Origin: Flaccisagitta enflata | Taxonomy: Eukaryota; Chaetognatha; Sagittoidea; Aphragmophora | Reading direction: 5' to 3' | DNA length: 64,000 nt | Assembly (NCBI GenBank): GCA_965153355.1 | Contig: OZ231128.1 | Coordinates: 52,266,001-52,330,000 of the forward strand | Shown: in pieces, positions 11,490-26,804 of the stretch | Numbering within the stretch: position 1 is the first letter of the stretch | Layout: every line of letters begins with the position of its first letter | Notes under the pieces: model-generated | Database searches by the model: none | Told to the model about the DNA's origin: nothing | What the model saw: the letters and a program-made list of their open reading frames with translations, nothing else | Position numbers and translations under genes: made by a program

Positions 11490-12180
11490 ATGAATAGGCC
11501 AAAATTTTTTTTCTTTCTATTTCCTACTCACAACAAGCTCGTTAAAACTGACATTTTCTGATATTCTAGCTATCTGGATGCTTGCATCTTGATGGCATTC
11601 CGACAGTTCCTGGTCCTCACAGGCCATGTCCTGTCAAACTATAAGCCCTCTTGTCATATTATGAAACTCAATTTATCCAAGTAAAAGTAAACTCAAGTGG
11701 GTGTCCTTGATAGGACGGACTATTCCCTGCTATACCTGTTTGTTTTTTTCAAACAGTGTCCCTAGCAGCTCTTCATTTAAACGGTATAGTAACAGAAAAA
11801 GTGTGTTGTTGATCTTCATGTGATTCAAATATTAATTGGTATCTGTGTCTATCCTCATTATAATTCTATTCCTTTGGTTATTTTGCAATTATAATCTTTA
11901 TTGGCAAGATGGATTGTCTAGAAAGCTGCGTAACTGAATTGAGACTTATCAAACCATATCATATATGACTACTGCGCACTGTCGCCCCCCCTTGAAGTAG
12001 GGGATCTTCTTGTGGGTGCTTTTTCTGGTCTTTTTCCATCTTTCCTCCTCAGGAACACCTGGCTCTGACATCGCTTCACCACAGACTCAAAGAAAAGTAA
12101 CATCCAATTACCAACATCCCACAACCAACAACCAACTCTCTTCTGAATCTCCAATACTCAAAACCTAGTATTTATTACCT
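11490..12180. other. Unassigned intronic sequence
   Basis: No coding frame with recognisable content, no tandem array and no clear inverted ends. Confidence 0.35.
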
Positions 12181-12189
12181 TTTGTTGTT

Positions 12190-12607
<418 letters not shown>

Positions 12608-12909
12608 ATTCAATTATATATATATTAGAGTGTATTAAGATGTATCAGTGTTCAAATCAAAATTTTAGTTAAAAAGAAATTATCAATTATGAAGTGGTTG
12701 TTATTAAATCAGGTTAATGTCGTCCATGGGACATGAGAACAGTGCCTTTAAGTCAGGTTTGGATGTTAAATCAAGTGTTGTTAAATTGATTGAAATCAAC
12801 ATTACAAAAACCTTCAAAAATCTTGGACACTAGAGAAACGTGGCTGTTAAATTCGAAATGTTGTTGAATCACGTAACAAAAAACGCGCGGTTGTCCACTG
12901 CACCCGTAC

Positions 12910-14879
<1,970 letters not shown>

Positions 14880-15011
14880 TTTTTATGTTTTCCAACCAAA
14901 AAAATGTTTTATTCCTATTTTTGGTTTTAAACAAATGAAAAGACAAAAACATCTGCTTTGTTGTTTGGAAAGATCACCTAAGAAGATTACCAATCTTGTA
15001 TGAGATAGCAA

Positions 15012-15215
15012 ATGAATTGGGGTTACAATACTGCGGTCAATATCGGACGGGTGAGCAGTTGCGTACAACACCCCCCCCCCCCACACAGACCAATGAACGG
15101 AAGAACCAATGGATGGAAGGGCGGTTCAACAGAGGGACGGACGGACAGACCTAAACCCCCCAGCCAAAAGGTGCACGCGTGCGGTGACCGACGAATCGAC
15201 TGATAGACATTAGAC
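15012..15215. repeat. Degenerate hairpin-family copy with poly-C run
   Basis: Contains CGGACGGGTGAGCAGTTGCG, a C run at 15070-15081, a GGACGGACGGACAGACC stretch and GGTGCACGCGTGCGGTGACC. These are the same ingredients, in the same order, as the hairpin-ended repeats at 16278-16436 and 20669-20928, but the termini are decayed. Confidence 0.4.
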
Positions 15216-15637
15216 AAACGGAGAGATGAGCACTGTCTCACTTAATCATGCTTTGGCTATGAATGAATGAATGAATTTATTTTCAAAGGCAAACATACAA
15301 TGAAAAATTGTTTGGAAAAAAGTCGAGATTCGAAGATTCGAAGACTTTTTAAGTTCCGCGAAGAAAAGTTGTTTTCCTTTTTTCTCATGAGCCGTTTGAG
15401 GAAGTTGATGCTTTTTTGGGGCCGAAATGAAATGAAATACTTGTATTTTACCGGGTATCTACTCTACGCGAGTACAATTGATCTCTGATATTTTTCAGAT
15501 GATTTTTTGAATCTATTGTTCGCAAGTTTTCCCAAACAATATTTTTTTTATCTTTTTTGAGAGTAACAGAATCTTCTTTCTCCCAAAAATCCTTTCTCAT
15601 TCATCCTTCTTTTTCTCCCATCAAAACATGCTTTCTT
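15216..15637. other. Unassigned AT-rich sequence
   Basis: Apart from four GAAT steps near 15260, no feature is recognised. Confidence 0.3.
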
Positions 15638-15641
15638 CTCT

Positions 15642-15724
<83 letters not shown>

Positions 15725-15915
15725 TCTCTCTCTGTCTCTCTGTCTCTCTCTCTGTGTCTGTCTGTCTCTCTCTCTGTGTCTGTCTGTCTCTCTGTCTCCC
15801 TGTCTGTCTCTGTCTCTCTCTCTGTCTCTCTCTCTCTCTCGATCTCTCAGTCTCTCTGTCTCTCTGTCTCTCTTCTTTCTCTCTCTCTCTTCTCTCTCAT
15901 TCTCTCTCTTTTTCT
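15638..15915. repeat. (CT)n / (GTCT)n microsatellite
   Basis: Pyrimidine-only strand for about 280 bp, first nearly pure CT and then mixed with TGTCTG steps. Homopurine-homopyrimidine DNA of this length can form triplex structures. Confidence 0.95.
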
Positions 15916-16277
15916 CCCAGCATTTACGACTTTTTTCCCACGGCGATTAGCCGCCTTTATTGGTAAGAAAACGTTTGCTTTGGAGGATAGCCAGTGAAAG
16001 TCTAATGACTTCCAAGAGGGTCCTCGTAATCATATAAAGAATGGTGGAAAAGTAAAATCCATAAAAGAGAAAAAATGTAGTCCATAAAATCATAAGAGGG
16101 AAAATACTGCAATTTTCAATACAATAAAAATCAGTCATATTGCGCAATAACTATTTGGTAAGAGAAACAAAATAAGGACAGACAAGCCGTCTTAGGAAGA
16201 CAGAAAAGACCCCCCAGAAAAAGAGGAAGGTAGAAAATTCACAAATTGGGAGAAAGTACAGAATGAATAGCGTAAAA

Positions 16278-16436
16278 AACAAGGCCGGATACACGGCCAT
16301 CAGTTGCGGACGGGTGGGCAGGGGCGGAAATGCGCGTTTTCCCACTTTTCGACTTGTGCTTACGGACGGACGGACGGACCGACGGACGGACGGACGGACA
16401 AAGCCTCTTATAGAGTTGCGTGTCCGCAACTAAAAA
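16278..16436 (+). repeat. Hairpin-ended repeat, stem type TTGCG
   Basis: The clearest short copy of a family found throughout the window. It starts AACAAGGCCGGATACACGGCC and has internal GTTGCGGACGGGTGGGCAGG, a (CGGA)n run at 16363-16400, then CAAAGCCTCTTATAGA. It ends with the hairpin GTTGCG-TGTC-CGCAAC followed by TAAAAA. The internal GTTGCGGAC repeats the sequence of the terminal stem. No coding frame. Confidence 0.75.
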
Positions 16437-16663
16437 CAAGAAGAAAAGGGAAAAAAGAAAGAAAAACAAACGATAAAAAGACAGAAAGAAAGACGCAAAG
16501 GATGAGAAAACAAGCCCAACCGGGCAACGATGCGTCCGGGCAGTGTCTCTGCGTGTATTGATCATGTGACATATATGGAGAGACAGATGGAAGAACAGAC
16601 GGGTGAAACGACTAAGTAGTAAAGGAGGCTCTCAAATCAGGTTAGTTGATCATTTGTTTAAGA

Positions 16664-17136
16664 ACACGCACTTGGCTGAGTAACAACGGGTTATTTTTTT
16701 CTGAGGCTCAATGTTGTTATTTGAAAGACGATATGAGGCTCAAACCGTTGCTAAACTGTTGTTATTTTTTTCTCATCAATCTTCTAATATAACGATTGAT
16801 AAGGATATCTGTACCATCATTCCTTTCGCTGCTTTCTCTGGAATGCAGGGGATCTGGAAAGGGGCCAAATAAAGAGAGAACAACCATTCAAAATCAAGAC
16901 AAAAATATTAATTCTATCTAAATCACAGTAAAAACATACCTCTTCTATGAAACCACTTAAATGTTACAAATGAAACAGTATAGCAAATCTAAAAAATTGT
17001 TATTAGTTGGACTTGAGCTGAAATGTTGTTATATTTTTAATTTCTGAGGCTGACGATGTTGTGAAATGTTCTTATTTTTTGACATTTTGAGCTCGACGTT
17101 GTTATAAAGAAGGTTGTTACTCAGCCAAGTGCGTGT
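16664..17136. mobile_element. MITE with 24-bp perfect inverted ends (copy 1)
   Basis: Left end CACGCACTTGGCTGAGTA(ACAAC) at 16664-16687; the right end at 17113-17136 is its exact reverse complement. The interior is rich in 'TGAGGCT..TGTTGTTA' phrases. A second copy at about 51371-52072 shares CGATATGAGGCTCAAACCG and GAACAACCATTCAAAAT. No coding frame. Confidence 0.8.
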
Positions 17137-17260
17137 ATAGGATCTCACCGTGGCCAAAGACAGCCGAGAAATGCGGTTTTTTCACTTGCGTAACGGACAT
17201 ACCGACGGACCGACGGAACGACGGACAGAACCTCTTATAGGAATGCGTTCGTGATGGATA
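17137..17260 (+). repeat. Truncated hairpin-family copy
   Basis: Directly abuts the MITE right end. Contains ACTTGCGTAACGGACATACC, a CGGAC run and AACCTCTTATAGGAATGCG, as in 16278-16436, but lacks the ACAAGGCC start and the terminal hairpin. Confidence 0.5.
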
Positions 17261-17390
17261 GCATCTAAGAGGAAGAAGAAGATCAAGAAGAAGAAGAAGA
17301 AGGAAATGGAATGAGAAGAATGAGAAGAAAGAAAGAGAAGGAAGAGTGAAGAGATATAGGAGGAAATAGTATACACGCCAACATACTACC
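17261..17390. repeat. Purine-rich (GAA)n-like tract
   Basis: AGAAGAAG and AGAAAGAGAAGG steps on the plus strand; low complexity. Confidence 0.7.
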
Positions 17391-18167
17391 CACATTCAGT
17401 GACGCTGCAGCATCATAATTCATGTTCGTTTCTAACTCAAGCGTGAGCGGACCAGCGGCCTCACCAGCAAGTTTGATAGGCGGACAAAGTACTCTTATAA
17501 GAGTTGTGTGTCATAAATTTAAAAGTTCTGCTTGTTTATTATTTCTTTTCTTCATATATTCCTATTCCCAAACTATCCTCTATAATTAGTACTGTGAGAG
17601 TCGAGGCAATGCGTGCCTTGGCCTTAGGCAGATTGACATTGGTAGATTTTGTTATCATTTTACATATTGAATCTCATAAAGGTATGTAAAATGGCCGGAA
17701 TCTTCTTTAAGGAAACAAGAAGGTGAATGATATGCTAAATATGGGTGCAGAAGGGTAAAATAGGTAACTGATCAAGCTTAAAAACTACAAAAACCATAAA
17801 GTCATCAGAGAGTAGGAGTAGGCTCTGTGGTATGTGGACTTTCATCCATCAATGACCCTGGGCCTGGAGGAACTCAACTCAACCATTGGTAATCAGGGTT
17901 GTCAGTGATCAGACTTAGCAGTTATTAAGCTTGTAGGTAATCAGGCTAACCAAGCTGGTTAATGCTAACCAAGCTTGTTGATAACCAAGCTTACCGTTAG
18001 TCAAAGTTGTCGCAAATCAAGTTTGTTGATATCCATGCTTATCGTCGCGTCTCGCAAAGGCCTGTCGTAATCAATCTTTTTTTCTATAACGGACTCATTC
18101 AAGGATTCAACGTTATTCCATATCTTCAACCGTCTCGCAATCGCCGCAATCACCTGCTCTCTTATAC
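17391..18167. other. Mostly unassigned; short degenerate tandem repeat
   Basis: 17451-17515 holds a fragment of the hairpin family (GGACAAAGTACTCTTATA). 17885-18045 has degenerate repeats of 'AACCAAGCTTGTTGATAA'. Nothing else recognised. Confidence 0.35.
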
Positions 18168-18173
18168 TATATT

Positions 18174-18257
<84 letters not shown>

Positions 18258-18305
18258 TTTTCTTTCTTTCTTTTTTTCTTTCTTTCTTTTTTTCTTTTTC
18301 TTTCT

Positions 18306-18398
<93 letters not shown>

Positions 18399-18513
18399 TT
18401 TTCTTTCTCTCGTTCTTTCTTTCTTTCTTACTGTTTTCTTTTCTCTCTTTCTTTCTTTCCTTCTACTTTTCTATCTTTCTGACATCCCTTCTTTCTTTCT
18501 TTTCTTTCTTAAG
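18168..18513. repeat. (TTTC)n microsatellite
   Basis: About 340 bp of CTTT units with a few interruptions. The FFLSFFLSF frames are artefacts of the tetranucleotide. Confidence 0.95.
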
Positions 18514-18849
18514 TACATGACCAAGAGGTGGTGTCAATTTGGACAGACGGACTAACTGGTACATGATTAGATGGACGGACCGCCTGATCAGTCGTAGGCT
18601 TAAACAGTTACCTGTAGGCGACCTAAAGCTTAGTAAAGGAGAAACTGAGTGAAACTGGATACCAGGCCTCGCTGCAAGCTTAAAGGTGAGATTCAAAGGG
18701 AAAACGACAACTGCCAATAGTATCGCGCACTAACAGCAAGGGCATAAGAAAAAAAACTGCAATGACACGCAGTTATGTCTGTCTGCGATTAGTTGTTTCT
18801 GCCTTTGCATTATTGTTTTACCATTTGACATGTGCACTGTAATTTATAG

Positions 18850-20000
18850 GTAGACAAGGAAATTCCGATGAGAGGGACAATATGTATGCAATCTGTAATT
18901 AGGATCAACTATAAGCACAAAGAAAGAACAATTCGCATGAAAAAAATGACAATGCAGAGAAGGACAATTCGCATTTGGAAAGGACGTTGCATTCGAGGAC
19001 AATACACACCCAGAGAAGATAAATCCACACAAAGAAAGGACAATGCACTCAAAGAAAGGACAAAACACGTCTAAAAAGGTGAATGGACAATGCGTACACT
19101 GAAAGGACAATTCACACCCAAAATGGTGAATGGACAATACACATCTAAGAAAAGGTACAAGGACAATGCACAGGCAGAAAGGGCAAGAAACGACTTTAAA
19201 AATAGGTGAAAGGACAATGCGCACCCAAAAGGATGATGGAAGGACAATACACACCTAAGAAAAAGTGAGAAGGTGAAATGGTGCACAGGCAGAAAGGACA
19301 AAACACAACTTTAAAAAGTTGAAAGGACAATGCTCTTACTGAAAGGACAATTCACACCCAAAAGGAAGATGAAAGGACAATACACACCTAAAAAAAGGTG
19401 AAAGGATAATACACACCTAAGAAAAAGTGAGAAGGTGAAAAGGTGCACAGGCAGAAAGGACAAAACACAACTTAAACAAGTTGAAAGGACAATGCGCACA
19501 CTGAAAAGACAATTCACACCCAAAGGGAAGATGAAAGGACAATACCCACCTCAGAAAAGATGAGAGGAAAACACACAGGTAGAAAGGACACAACACACCT
19601 TCAAAAAGGTGAAAGGACAATACCCACCTAAGAAAAGGTGAGAGGAAAACACTCAGACAGAAAGGACAAATTACACTTTCAAAAAGGTGAAAGGACAATA
19701 CACAACTATGAAAAGGTGAGAGGAAAACACTCAGACAGAAAGGACAAATTACACTTTCAAAAAGGTGAAAGGACAATACACAACTATGAAAAAGAGAGAA
19801 GGTCAAAAGGTCAAAAAGTGCACAAGTAGAAAGGACAAAACAAGAAGAAAGGACAATACACACTCAAACAAAAATGCACACCTTCAAAAAGGTAAAAGGA
19901 CAATACACCCGCAGAAAAGACAATACACATCTAAGAAAAGGTGAAAGGACAATACACACGCACAAAGGACAACGCACCCCTAAAAAGGTGAAAGGACAAT
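18850..20000. repeat. Degenerate 'AAAGGACAATACACACC' minisatellite
   Basis: About 1.15 kb of variable units, each with AAGGACAAT(A/G)C(A/G)CA.. followed by CTAAGAAAAGGTG or CTTTCAAAAAGGTG. A ~97-bp higher-order unit is duplicated nearly exactly at 19656-19790. The FLRCVLSFHLF frames on the minus strand follow the repeat. Confidence 0.85.
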
Positions 20001-20169
20001 GCGTGCGCGTAAATCCGAAATGCACGTGACTAGGCAACCAAAGCGGGGATTACGCCTCGGCCCAAAAGGAAAAAAATTGACTTGTTTGGAGAAATATATG
20101 TGTATAAGAAATAAAAAGAAGGAATCAGATTCAGAGGACGGACAGAGGAAGACAAGGAACAAGGAAAAA

Positions 20170-20171
<2 letters not shown>

Positions 20172-20260
<89 letters not shown>
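20172..20260. repeat. (GA)n microsatellite
   Basis: About 45 pure GA units, followed by AGACAGTAGAC steps to 20320. Confidence 0.95.
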
Positions 20261-20263
<3 letters not shown>

Positions 20264-20610
20264 CAAGTATTCAGAGAGACAGACAGTAGACGCTAGACAG
20301 TAGACAGTAGACAGAAGACATTTGGATAGGGAGAAAGCTACAGAACAGAGAGACAAAGGCGGAAAGTTAGAGACCGACAGACAGACAGGCAAGCAAATGC
20401 ATAAGAAAAACATTGAAAGACAGAAAAAGGAAGCATGGAATCAAAAAGAGATGCAGAGAAAAAAAAACGAAAGACAGCGAAAGAAAGAACCCAGATCACA
20501 AGTCTGAACTCTGAATGAAAGAAATTAGAGAGGGAAAGAAGGAAAGAAGGAAAGAAGGAAAGAAGGAAAGAAGGAAAGAAGGAACGAAGGAAAGAAGAAG
20601 TAAAAGATAG
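20261..20610. repeat. Purine-rich low-complexity stretch
   Basis: GACAGACAG, GAAAGACAG and, at 20530-20600, GGAAAGAA repeats. No coding content. Confidence 0.7.
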
Positions 20611-20668
20611 AAAGCATCTGAACTCTGATGAATGGATACAAGTCACAGAAATTGTAAAAGAGCGCAAT

Positions 20669-20928
20669 ACAAGGTTGGATACCCAGCTGTAATAAAACAA
20701 GGCCAACACCTATAAGTCGCGTGCGAGACTTACTTAAGGACTTAGAATAACTTAGAATCACTTAGAATGACTTAATATAATCTTGAATGACTTAAAATGA
20801 CTGTAGGAAATGAAATTTTATGAAAAAAAGTAAAAGTGACGGACCAACAGAAAGACAGACAGACAGACAGACCAACCGACCGACCGACGAACAAAGCAGA
20901 GTGTAGAGTCGCGTGCACGCGACTAAAA
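20669..20928 (+). repeat. Hairpin-ended repeat, stem type GTCGCGTG
   Basis: Starts ACAAGGTTGGATACCCAGC (20669) with a second ACAAGGCC at 20697, then AAGTCGCGTGCGAGAC. A GACAGACAG/GACCGACC run follows, then GCAGAGTGTAGA and the perfect 16-bp palindrome GTCGCGTGCACGCGAC, followed by TAAAA. The internal AGTCGCGTGCGA repeats the terminal stem, as in other copies. Confidence 0.7.
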
Positions 20929-21000
20929 GCAAAAATCGGGAAGTAAGAACGAAACAAAGTCGTAAAAAGAACAGAGAAGAAAAGATTGAAGGATTTAAAG

Positions 21001-21880
<880 letters not shown>

Positions 21881-22039
21881 ATTTTTGATGGAGTGTTTGA
21901 CGTAATTCGTTGCTATTGATGGTTGAAGTTTCCGCGGAAATCCGCGGAAATCCAAAACAAGTTTGAATTTGATCCTCAGAGCCAATCGACCGAAAATGGC
22001 CGACAGACCGACCCACCTAAAACCGCTCTCCCGCTTGGC

Positions 22040-22760
22040 CTTTGCCATTACCATCTGTCATTTCTATCTGCTGTTACCATTTGCTCTTGCCTTTGCCATT
22101 ACCATCTGTCATTTCTATCTGCTGTTACCATTTGCTCTCGCCTTTGCCATTACCATCTGCCATATGTATCTGCTTTTACCATCTGATTTTCCCTTTACCA
22201 TTACCATCTTCCATTTCTATCTGCTCTTACCATTGCTCTTACCTTTGCCATTACCATCTGCTATTTCTATCTGCTCTTACCATTTGCTCTTACCTTTGCC
22301 ATTACCATCTGCTATTTCTATCGGCTGTTACCATCCGCTCTTGCCATTGCCATTACCATCTGCCATTTCTATCTGCTGTTACCATCTGCTCTTGCCATTG
22401 CCATTACCATCTGCCATTTCTATCTGCTCTTACCATTTGCTCTTACCTTTGCCATTACCAACTGCCATTTCTATCTGCTTTTATCATCTGCTTTTCCCTT
22501 TACCATTACCATCTGCTATGTCTATCTGCTGTTACCATCTACTCTTTCCCTTGCTATTTAAATCTGCCATTTCTATTTTCTGTTACCATCTGTTCTTGCT
22601 TTTGCTATTACAATCTGCCATTTCTATCTGATGTTACCACCTGCTCTTGCCTTATCATCTGTCATTTCTATCTGCTGTTACCATCTGGTTTTTCCTTTGC
22701 CATCACCATCTGCCGTTTCTTTCTGCCGTTTCCACATCTCCTTGAACCTGAAATTGATTC
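22040..22760. repeat. 51-bp minisatellite
   Basis: About 14 units of 51 bp built from CTTGCCATTGCCATTACC, ATCTGCCATTTCTATCTG and CTGTTACCATCTGCT. Because 51 is divisible by 3, all three plus frames stay open for 200-250 codons. No start context or homology suggests a protein. Confidence 0.85.
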
Positions 22761-23163
22761 TATCATTACCATTTGTTATATTGGATAGCTGTACAGACAT
22801 TGACATTCTGTCAATACCGTTTAGCATTAGATAAACCAATTACATCCGCTTAAGTAGTTGAACCTTGACCATAACGTATACCAATACCATATACAATCTG
22901 CCATTGCCAAGGAAGCCACAAGGTTCCGCTATCGCCATTGCCTGCCAACCGTTGATGTTTTTGTTGATGTTGTTACCCTCTCGTCTGTAAAGAATCGATC
23001 GACAGTCTCCGCCATATCCAAAGAAATCGTTGCTGACACAATTTACCGCCCCCCCCCCCATATTGCCAACGCCACCCCCCCACCCCCCACCCCCATCTGT
23101 ATCAGCACCGCCACAAACTCGTTTATTTTACACAAACCGGAAAAGCCGAAACAGCCAAAGAGC
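22761..23163. other. Unassigned; C-rich patch
   Basis: No recognised gene. 23047-23100 is a C-rich patch (CCGCCCCCCCCCCC-type runs). Confidence 0.3.
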
Positions 23164-23366
23164 TTTTTTAGTCGCATGCAACGCGACTCTACACCCCGCT
23201 TTGTCCGTCCGTCGGTTGGTCGGTCGGTCGGTTGGTCGGTTGGTCGGTTGGTCGGTTGGTCCCCATTTTACTATTTTCATTCATTTTGCCCAAATAGTCT
23301 AGTGACCTCAAATACGGCCCCTGCCAACCCGCACGTGACTTCGGTAGCCGTGTATCCGGCCTTGTT
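23164..23366 (-). repeat. Hairpin-ended repeat, stem type CGCGAC
   Basis: Plus strand starts TTTTTAGTCGCATGCAACGCGAC, then TCTACACCCCGCTTTGTCC and a GGTCGGTTGGTCGG run (23213-23260). It ends GCCCCTGCCAACCCGCACGTG, then AGCCGTGTATCCGGCCTTG. It is the reverse of the copies at 16278 and 20669, and a near relative of the copy at the axis of the large palindrome (38722-38905). Confidence 0.75.
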
Positions 23367-23387
23367 AATTTCCAATATCACACTCAT

Positions 23388-23390
<3 letters not shown>

Positions 23391-23441
<51 letters not shown>
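23391..23441. repeat. (GA)n microsatellite
   Basis: About 25 pure GA units immediately beyond the hairpin-family copy. Confidence 0.9.
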
Positions 23442-23446
<5 letters not shown>

Positions 23447-23517
23447 ACTGTTGATTGGAGGTATTAGGTATTATTAGGTATTATCAACCCATCAAATCGC
23501 AGTTCCCATAGCCTTTT

Positions 23518-24022
23518 TGGCCAGCGTCCCCAAAGGGCCGATGTCCTGTAGGACACAGGGGCAAAAATTGTATACGTCCTTCCATCCGTCCGTCCGTCCG
23601 TCCGTCCGTCCCCCCTTAAGCTACAGTAAGACCCCGCCTCATCGGTCCCATTGGGACTCAAGATAAACTTTAAAGAGAGGTGAAATCACATTAAAAACTA
23701 CCATTTGGGACCTCAAAATGTTAACCTTTATTGATGGGGAACCTTTAAAAGCGAGGCTGTTATTGCGGGGTTCCACTGTATAGAAAATTGACAATAAATC
23801 AAGTAAATCCTAAACTCCCATTGAATATCATTGAAAATTGCTCAAAAGGCCCCAAAATTGCACTTCCAGGATGGAAGGACGTACATAATTTTTGCCTCTG
23901 TGTCCTACAGGACATCGGCCCTTTGGGGCCACTGCCCTGCTCTCACTCCACTTCTTCGGCTAATTACTCCAAGCAGGGTATCGGGTACCGCTGACCACGT
24001 GCGATCCTTGGATGACTAGTTA
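23518..24022. repeat. Family B element carrying a pogo-like MITE
   Basis: The inner ends are inverted: GTCCCCAAAGGGCCGATG (23527) pairs with CATCGGCCCTTTGGGGCC (23913). The right side continues through TACCGCTGACCACGTGCG to CTTGGATGACTAGTTA, the mirror image of the left end at 1036. The left outer end is missing. A (CCGT)n run at 23585-23610 is family-typical. The MITE at 23624-23778 is inserted in the middle. Confidence 0.7.
23624..23778. mobile_element. pogo/Tigger-like MITE, copy 1
   Basis: TA-flanked 155-bp element with ends CAGTAAGACCCCGCC and GCGGGGTTCCACTG. Ends of the form CAGT..ACCCCGC with a TA duplication are typical of pogo-group elements. Copy 2 at 31860-32035 shares CGGTCCCATTGGGACT and TTTATTGATGGGGAACC. 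Confidence 0.8.
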
Positions 24023-24660
24023 TCATTGTCTTTTTCACTATTTGATTACTTCCATCTAAACTGTCTCATAACATACGGTGTGAATACATGTCTAGACAGG
24101 AATGATGTAGCAAATCAGCAAAAATCAGCAAATGCGAAGCTGGCGGATAATGTGGTCAGATCATCACTTTCATCGCAGACGCACCTTTAAAAAAAGAAAG
24201 ATGAAAGGTAACTTTATATGCTGACGAGCAGAGATTCAAAAGAGAGACAGACGCAGACGAGGAGGAAAAGAGAGAAAGAGAGAAAAGTGTTGCCTTTTAT
24301 GCGTGCTGAAAGAAGATTTATTCTGACGTTGAAACTAGATAATGGATTGAAAAAAAAAGCGGAAAAATCCAGCTTGGGTTACTACAGGTTTGCTTTTATG
24401 CGCAAAACTACCGTACAAAGGAAAGGTGAGATTATGGATCAGACAGATAAAGAGGACTATACAATCGGATGGCAACATGGCAGTGTGACAGATGACAAAG
24501 GGGGAAAGGAAGCTGTATAGTGTATAGACGCATATAAACTATCATGTCGCGGACAAGCATTTCGATCCGTTGATGCGTCGCTAGATTCATCTGTCTTTCC
24601 ATCCATATCGATTCCATTCGTTTGCGAGCGATTTCTGCAATATCGCCCCTGCCAAACCGC
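24023..24660. other. Unassigned
   Basis: Mixed sequence; an open frame of about 100 codons starts at 24218 (plus) but has no recognisable motif and is rich in Lys/Arg/Glu from purine-rich DNA. Confidence 0.3.
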
Positions 24661-24855
24661 CTAAGAGGGTGTTTCTAGTCAGACAACCGGCCACTTGGTC
24701 GCTCGCTTCGTTCGTTCGCTCGCACCGCTCACTCGCTCCGCAGCACTCCGCTTCGCTACGCTCGCTTCGCTCGCTCGCTCCATTCACGGGCTCGCTCACT
24801 CACTCCACTCATTCCCTTGTGGGACAGTTGAAATTCTTGAATATGTGTTCACACT

Positions 24856-26739
24856 TAGTACTCGAACTAGCAGGCAATTTGCTAGCAGAGCTGCTAGCAG
24901 ATATCCCAACTGCTCTGCTGGCAGAAATTCTTTTGCTGCTAGCAGAAAGTAGCAGAAATGCAGAAATTTGAAGCCTTTCTTAATGATTTTTACGCAAAGA
25001 TCAGGAGTAATTTCATCAAAAAATTTTCTTTTTTAAAAGAAAGCAAAACTTCTTTTCCCAAAATCTTACATTGGGAACCATTGTTTTAAAGAAAGTAAAT
25101 ACAATAAAGCCTAAACTTATTTTTGCATTAAGGTTAACCATTTGGCGCAATTGAGAGTAAAATAGAGGGAGTATCGTCATAAAGAATATTTGTACAGGGC
25201 AGCATCATTAAACCGTCATAAGAAAATTAGTAGATCATTGTCACATCATTTGATGAATTTATGATTTGGTCATTTCAAATGGAAAAAGAAATTTATCTCT
25301 CTTTCCCTATAAATGAATTTAATCTTAAAACATTAGGATCAACAAAATAGACTTACTAAACAACTATCAACTTACCTATCATTTTTTACTTTGATACATA
25401 GAGTCCTAAACTATCGCTACTCAGATGTTTTGGCAATTAAGGTGTGAACAAACAATAATTTCATTATTTTCCAATTTTTAGTTATCTTTGAATTGCTTGA
25501 ATCAAAATCTTAATATCTATAGCCAAACTTACATTGATCATATCAATTACGTTGTCTTTATCACAGAGCAATTTCTACGCTAAGCTTAAATCTATTCAAT
25601 ACTTATCATCAGTAAACAAACATTTATTTCATTTTCTCTTAAATAATAAATATATGCTTGTCTTTACAATCATGAGTTTCTTTCATGACTAAAATCAGTC
25701 TTGAATTGCACCAATAGCAAGATCTATGTCACACAGCTCAGAATTCTCTGATGTATGTCACACCACCCAGAATTCTCCAATGTAACGGGTGGTCAAAAAA
25801 AAAGTGACTAAGCTAGAATTTTTTCCAATAAGTTTGAAATTTTTTTTATGAGTTGATATTTTAAAAATGAAGTAAACTGTATAGAAAAATTGATTTTTTT
25901 CAATTTTGTAAAACACATAATTATATAAATACAAAAAAGTGAAATGTTTGCATAAATCGGTTATAATATAGATTATTAGTTGTTTTTAAGAAACAATTAT
26001 GTTGATTAAATCCTGTTTGAAATAAATACTATTATTCATAAGCCTTCAAGCTTTGGTTTAAAAGATTTGACTAGAAAATAAAACAATGTTTTTAGAAGTA
26101 TTTTTTGTTTTGTTATATGTTTGTATTCTTAAAAATTTTTTTAGGTTTTTTATCAGTTTAGTTGTTTATCTTTCAACTTATCAACTTATCAACTTAACTT
26201 TATCAGTTAAGTTGTTCTTAACTATAGATAGTGAATCTATAGAAAAATTTAAATTTTTTTACAAAAAATCTTTGGTAAAAATCAAGGCGGTCCAAAATCA
26301 AAATCAGTTTATTGTAAATAACTTGAAATGTATAGAAGATATACAAAAATCATAATAATGAAAAAAATTGTCCTGCACCATATCTTATTAGCAAAAAAAG
26401 AAATTTTATTCTAACCATTATTTTACAAGAGAAATGAGAAAATGAAAAAGTCACTTTTTTTTTGACCACCCGTTACCTTTCAGCTATTTTCAGATAAATC
26501 CTAGATGGTTTTTTGTCAATAAAATGAAATATATCCTTCAATCAATATAATCTTCAAAGTATAACACAAAAATGTTTGAATTTTACTCTTTTACACATGT
26601 TTACTCTGTTGGTGCCTTCCAACATAGTTTTAAACTTTTATTTTTATAACTGCTACTTTCTGCTAGCAGTGCTAGCAGAAAATTTTCAAAAATGCTATCT
26701 GCTAGCAGTAGAAAAAATCCACTGCTAGTTCGAGTACTA
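24856..26739. mobile_element. hAT-like nonautonomous element inside family C
   Basis: Perfect 18-bp inverted ends: TAGTACTCGAACTAGCAG at 24856-24873 and its reverse complement at 26722-26739. Nearby inner repeats use GCTAGCAG steps. The flanks TTCACACT and ATCACACT look like a 7-8 bp target duplication, and the empty site (one CACACT) is visible in other family C copies. An 8-bp duplication with TAG ends fits the hAT superfamily. The 1.9-kb interior is AT-rich without a transposase frame. Confidence 0.75.
25785..26473. mobile_element. Mariner-like MITE nested inside the hAT-like element
   Basis: TA-flanked 689-bp element. The left end ACGGGTGGTCAAAAAAAAAG (continuing TGACT) is the exact inverse of the right end. 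The ends resemble mariner-type termini. The frame at 26086-26355 is AT-rich with no transposase motif, so the element is nonautonomous. Confidence 0.75.
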
Positions 26740-26804
26740 TAATCACACTGTTATCGCATTCCACGGGGACAAACGCGTTTTTCGTCTTCACTAGAAACAC
26801 GCCC

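Larger units (their letters stand above)
24667..26804. mobile_element. Family C MITE split by a nested insertion
   Basis: Left part 24667-24855 starts GGGTGTTTCTAGTCAGAC, has the CGCTCGCTCCG-rich core, and ends GAATATGTGTTCACACT. Right part 26741-26804 has ATCACACTGTTATCGC and ends TTCACTAGAAACACGCCC. Intact family members at 38181-38450 and 27081-27366 show the two parts were once contiguous. Confidence 0.85.

Noticed and set aside
22042-22788. 248-codon frame resembling a membrane protein
   Set aside because: 51-bp minisatellite; three plus frames are equally open.
26086-26355. 89-codon frame as a transposase
   Set aside because: AT-driven composition, no helix-turn-helix or acidic catalytic motif.
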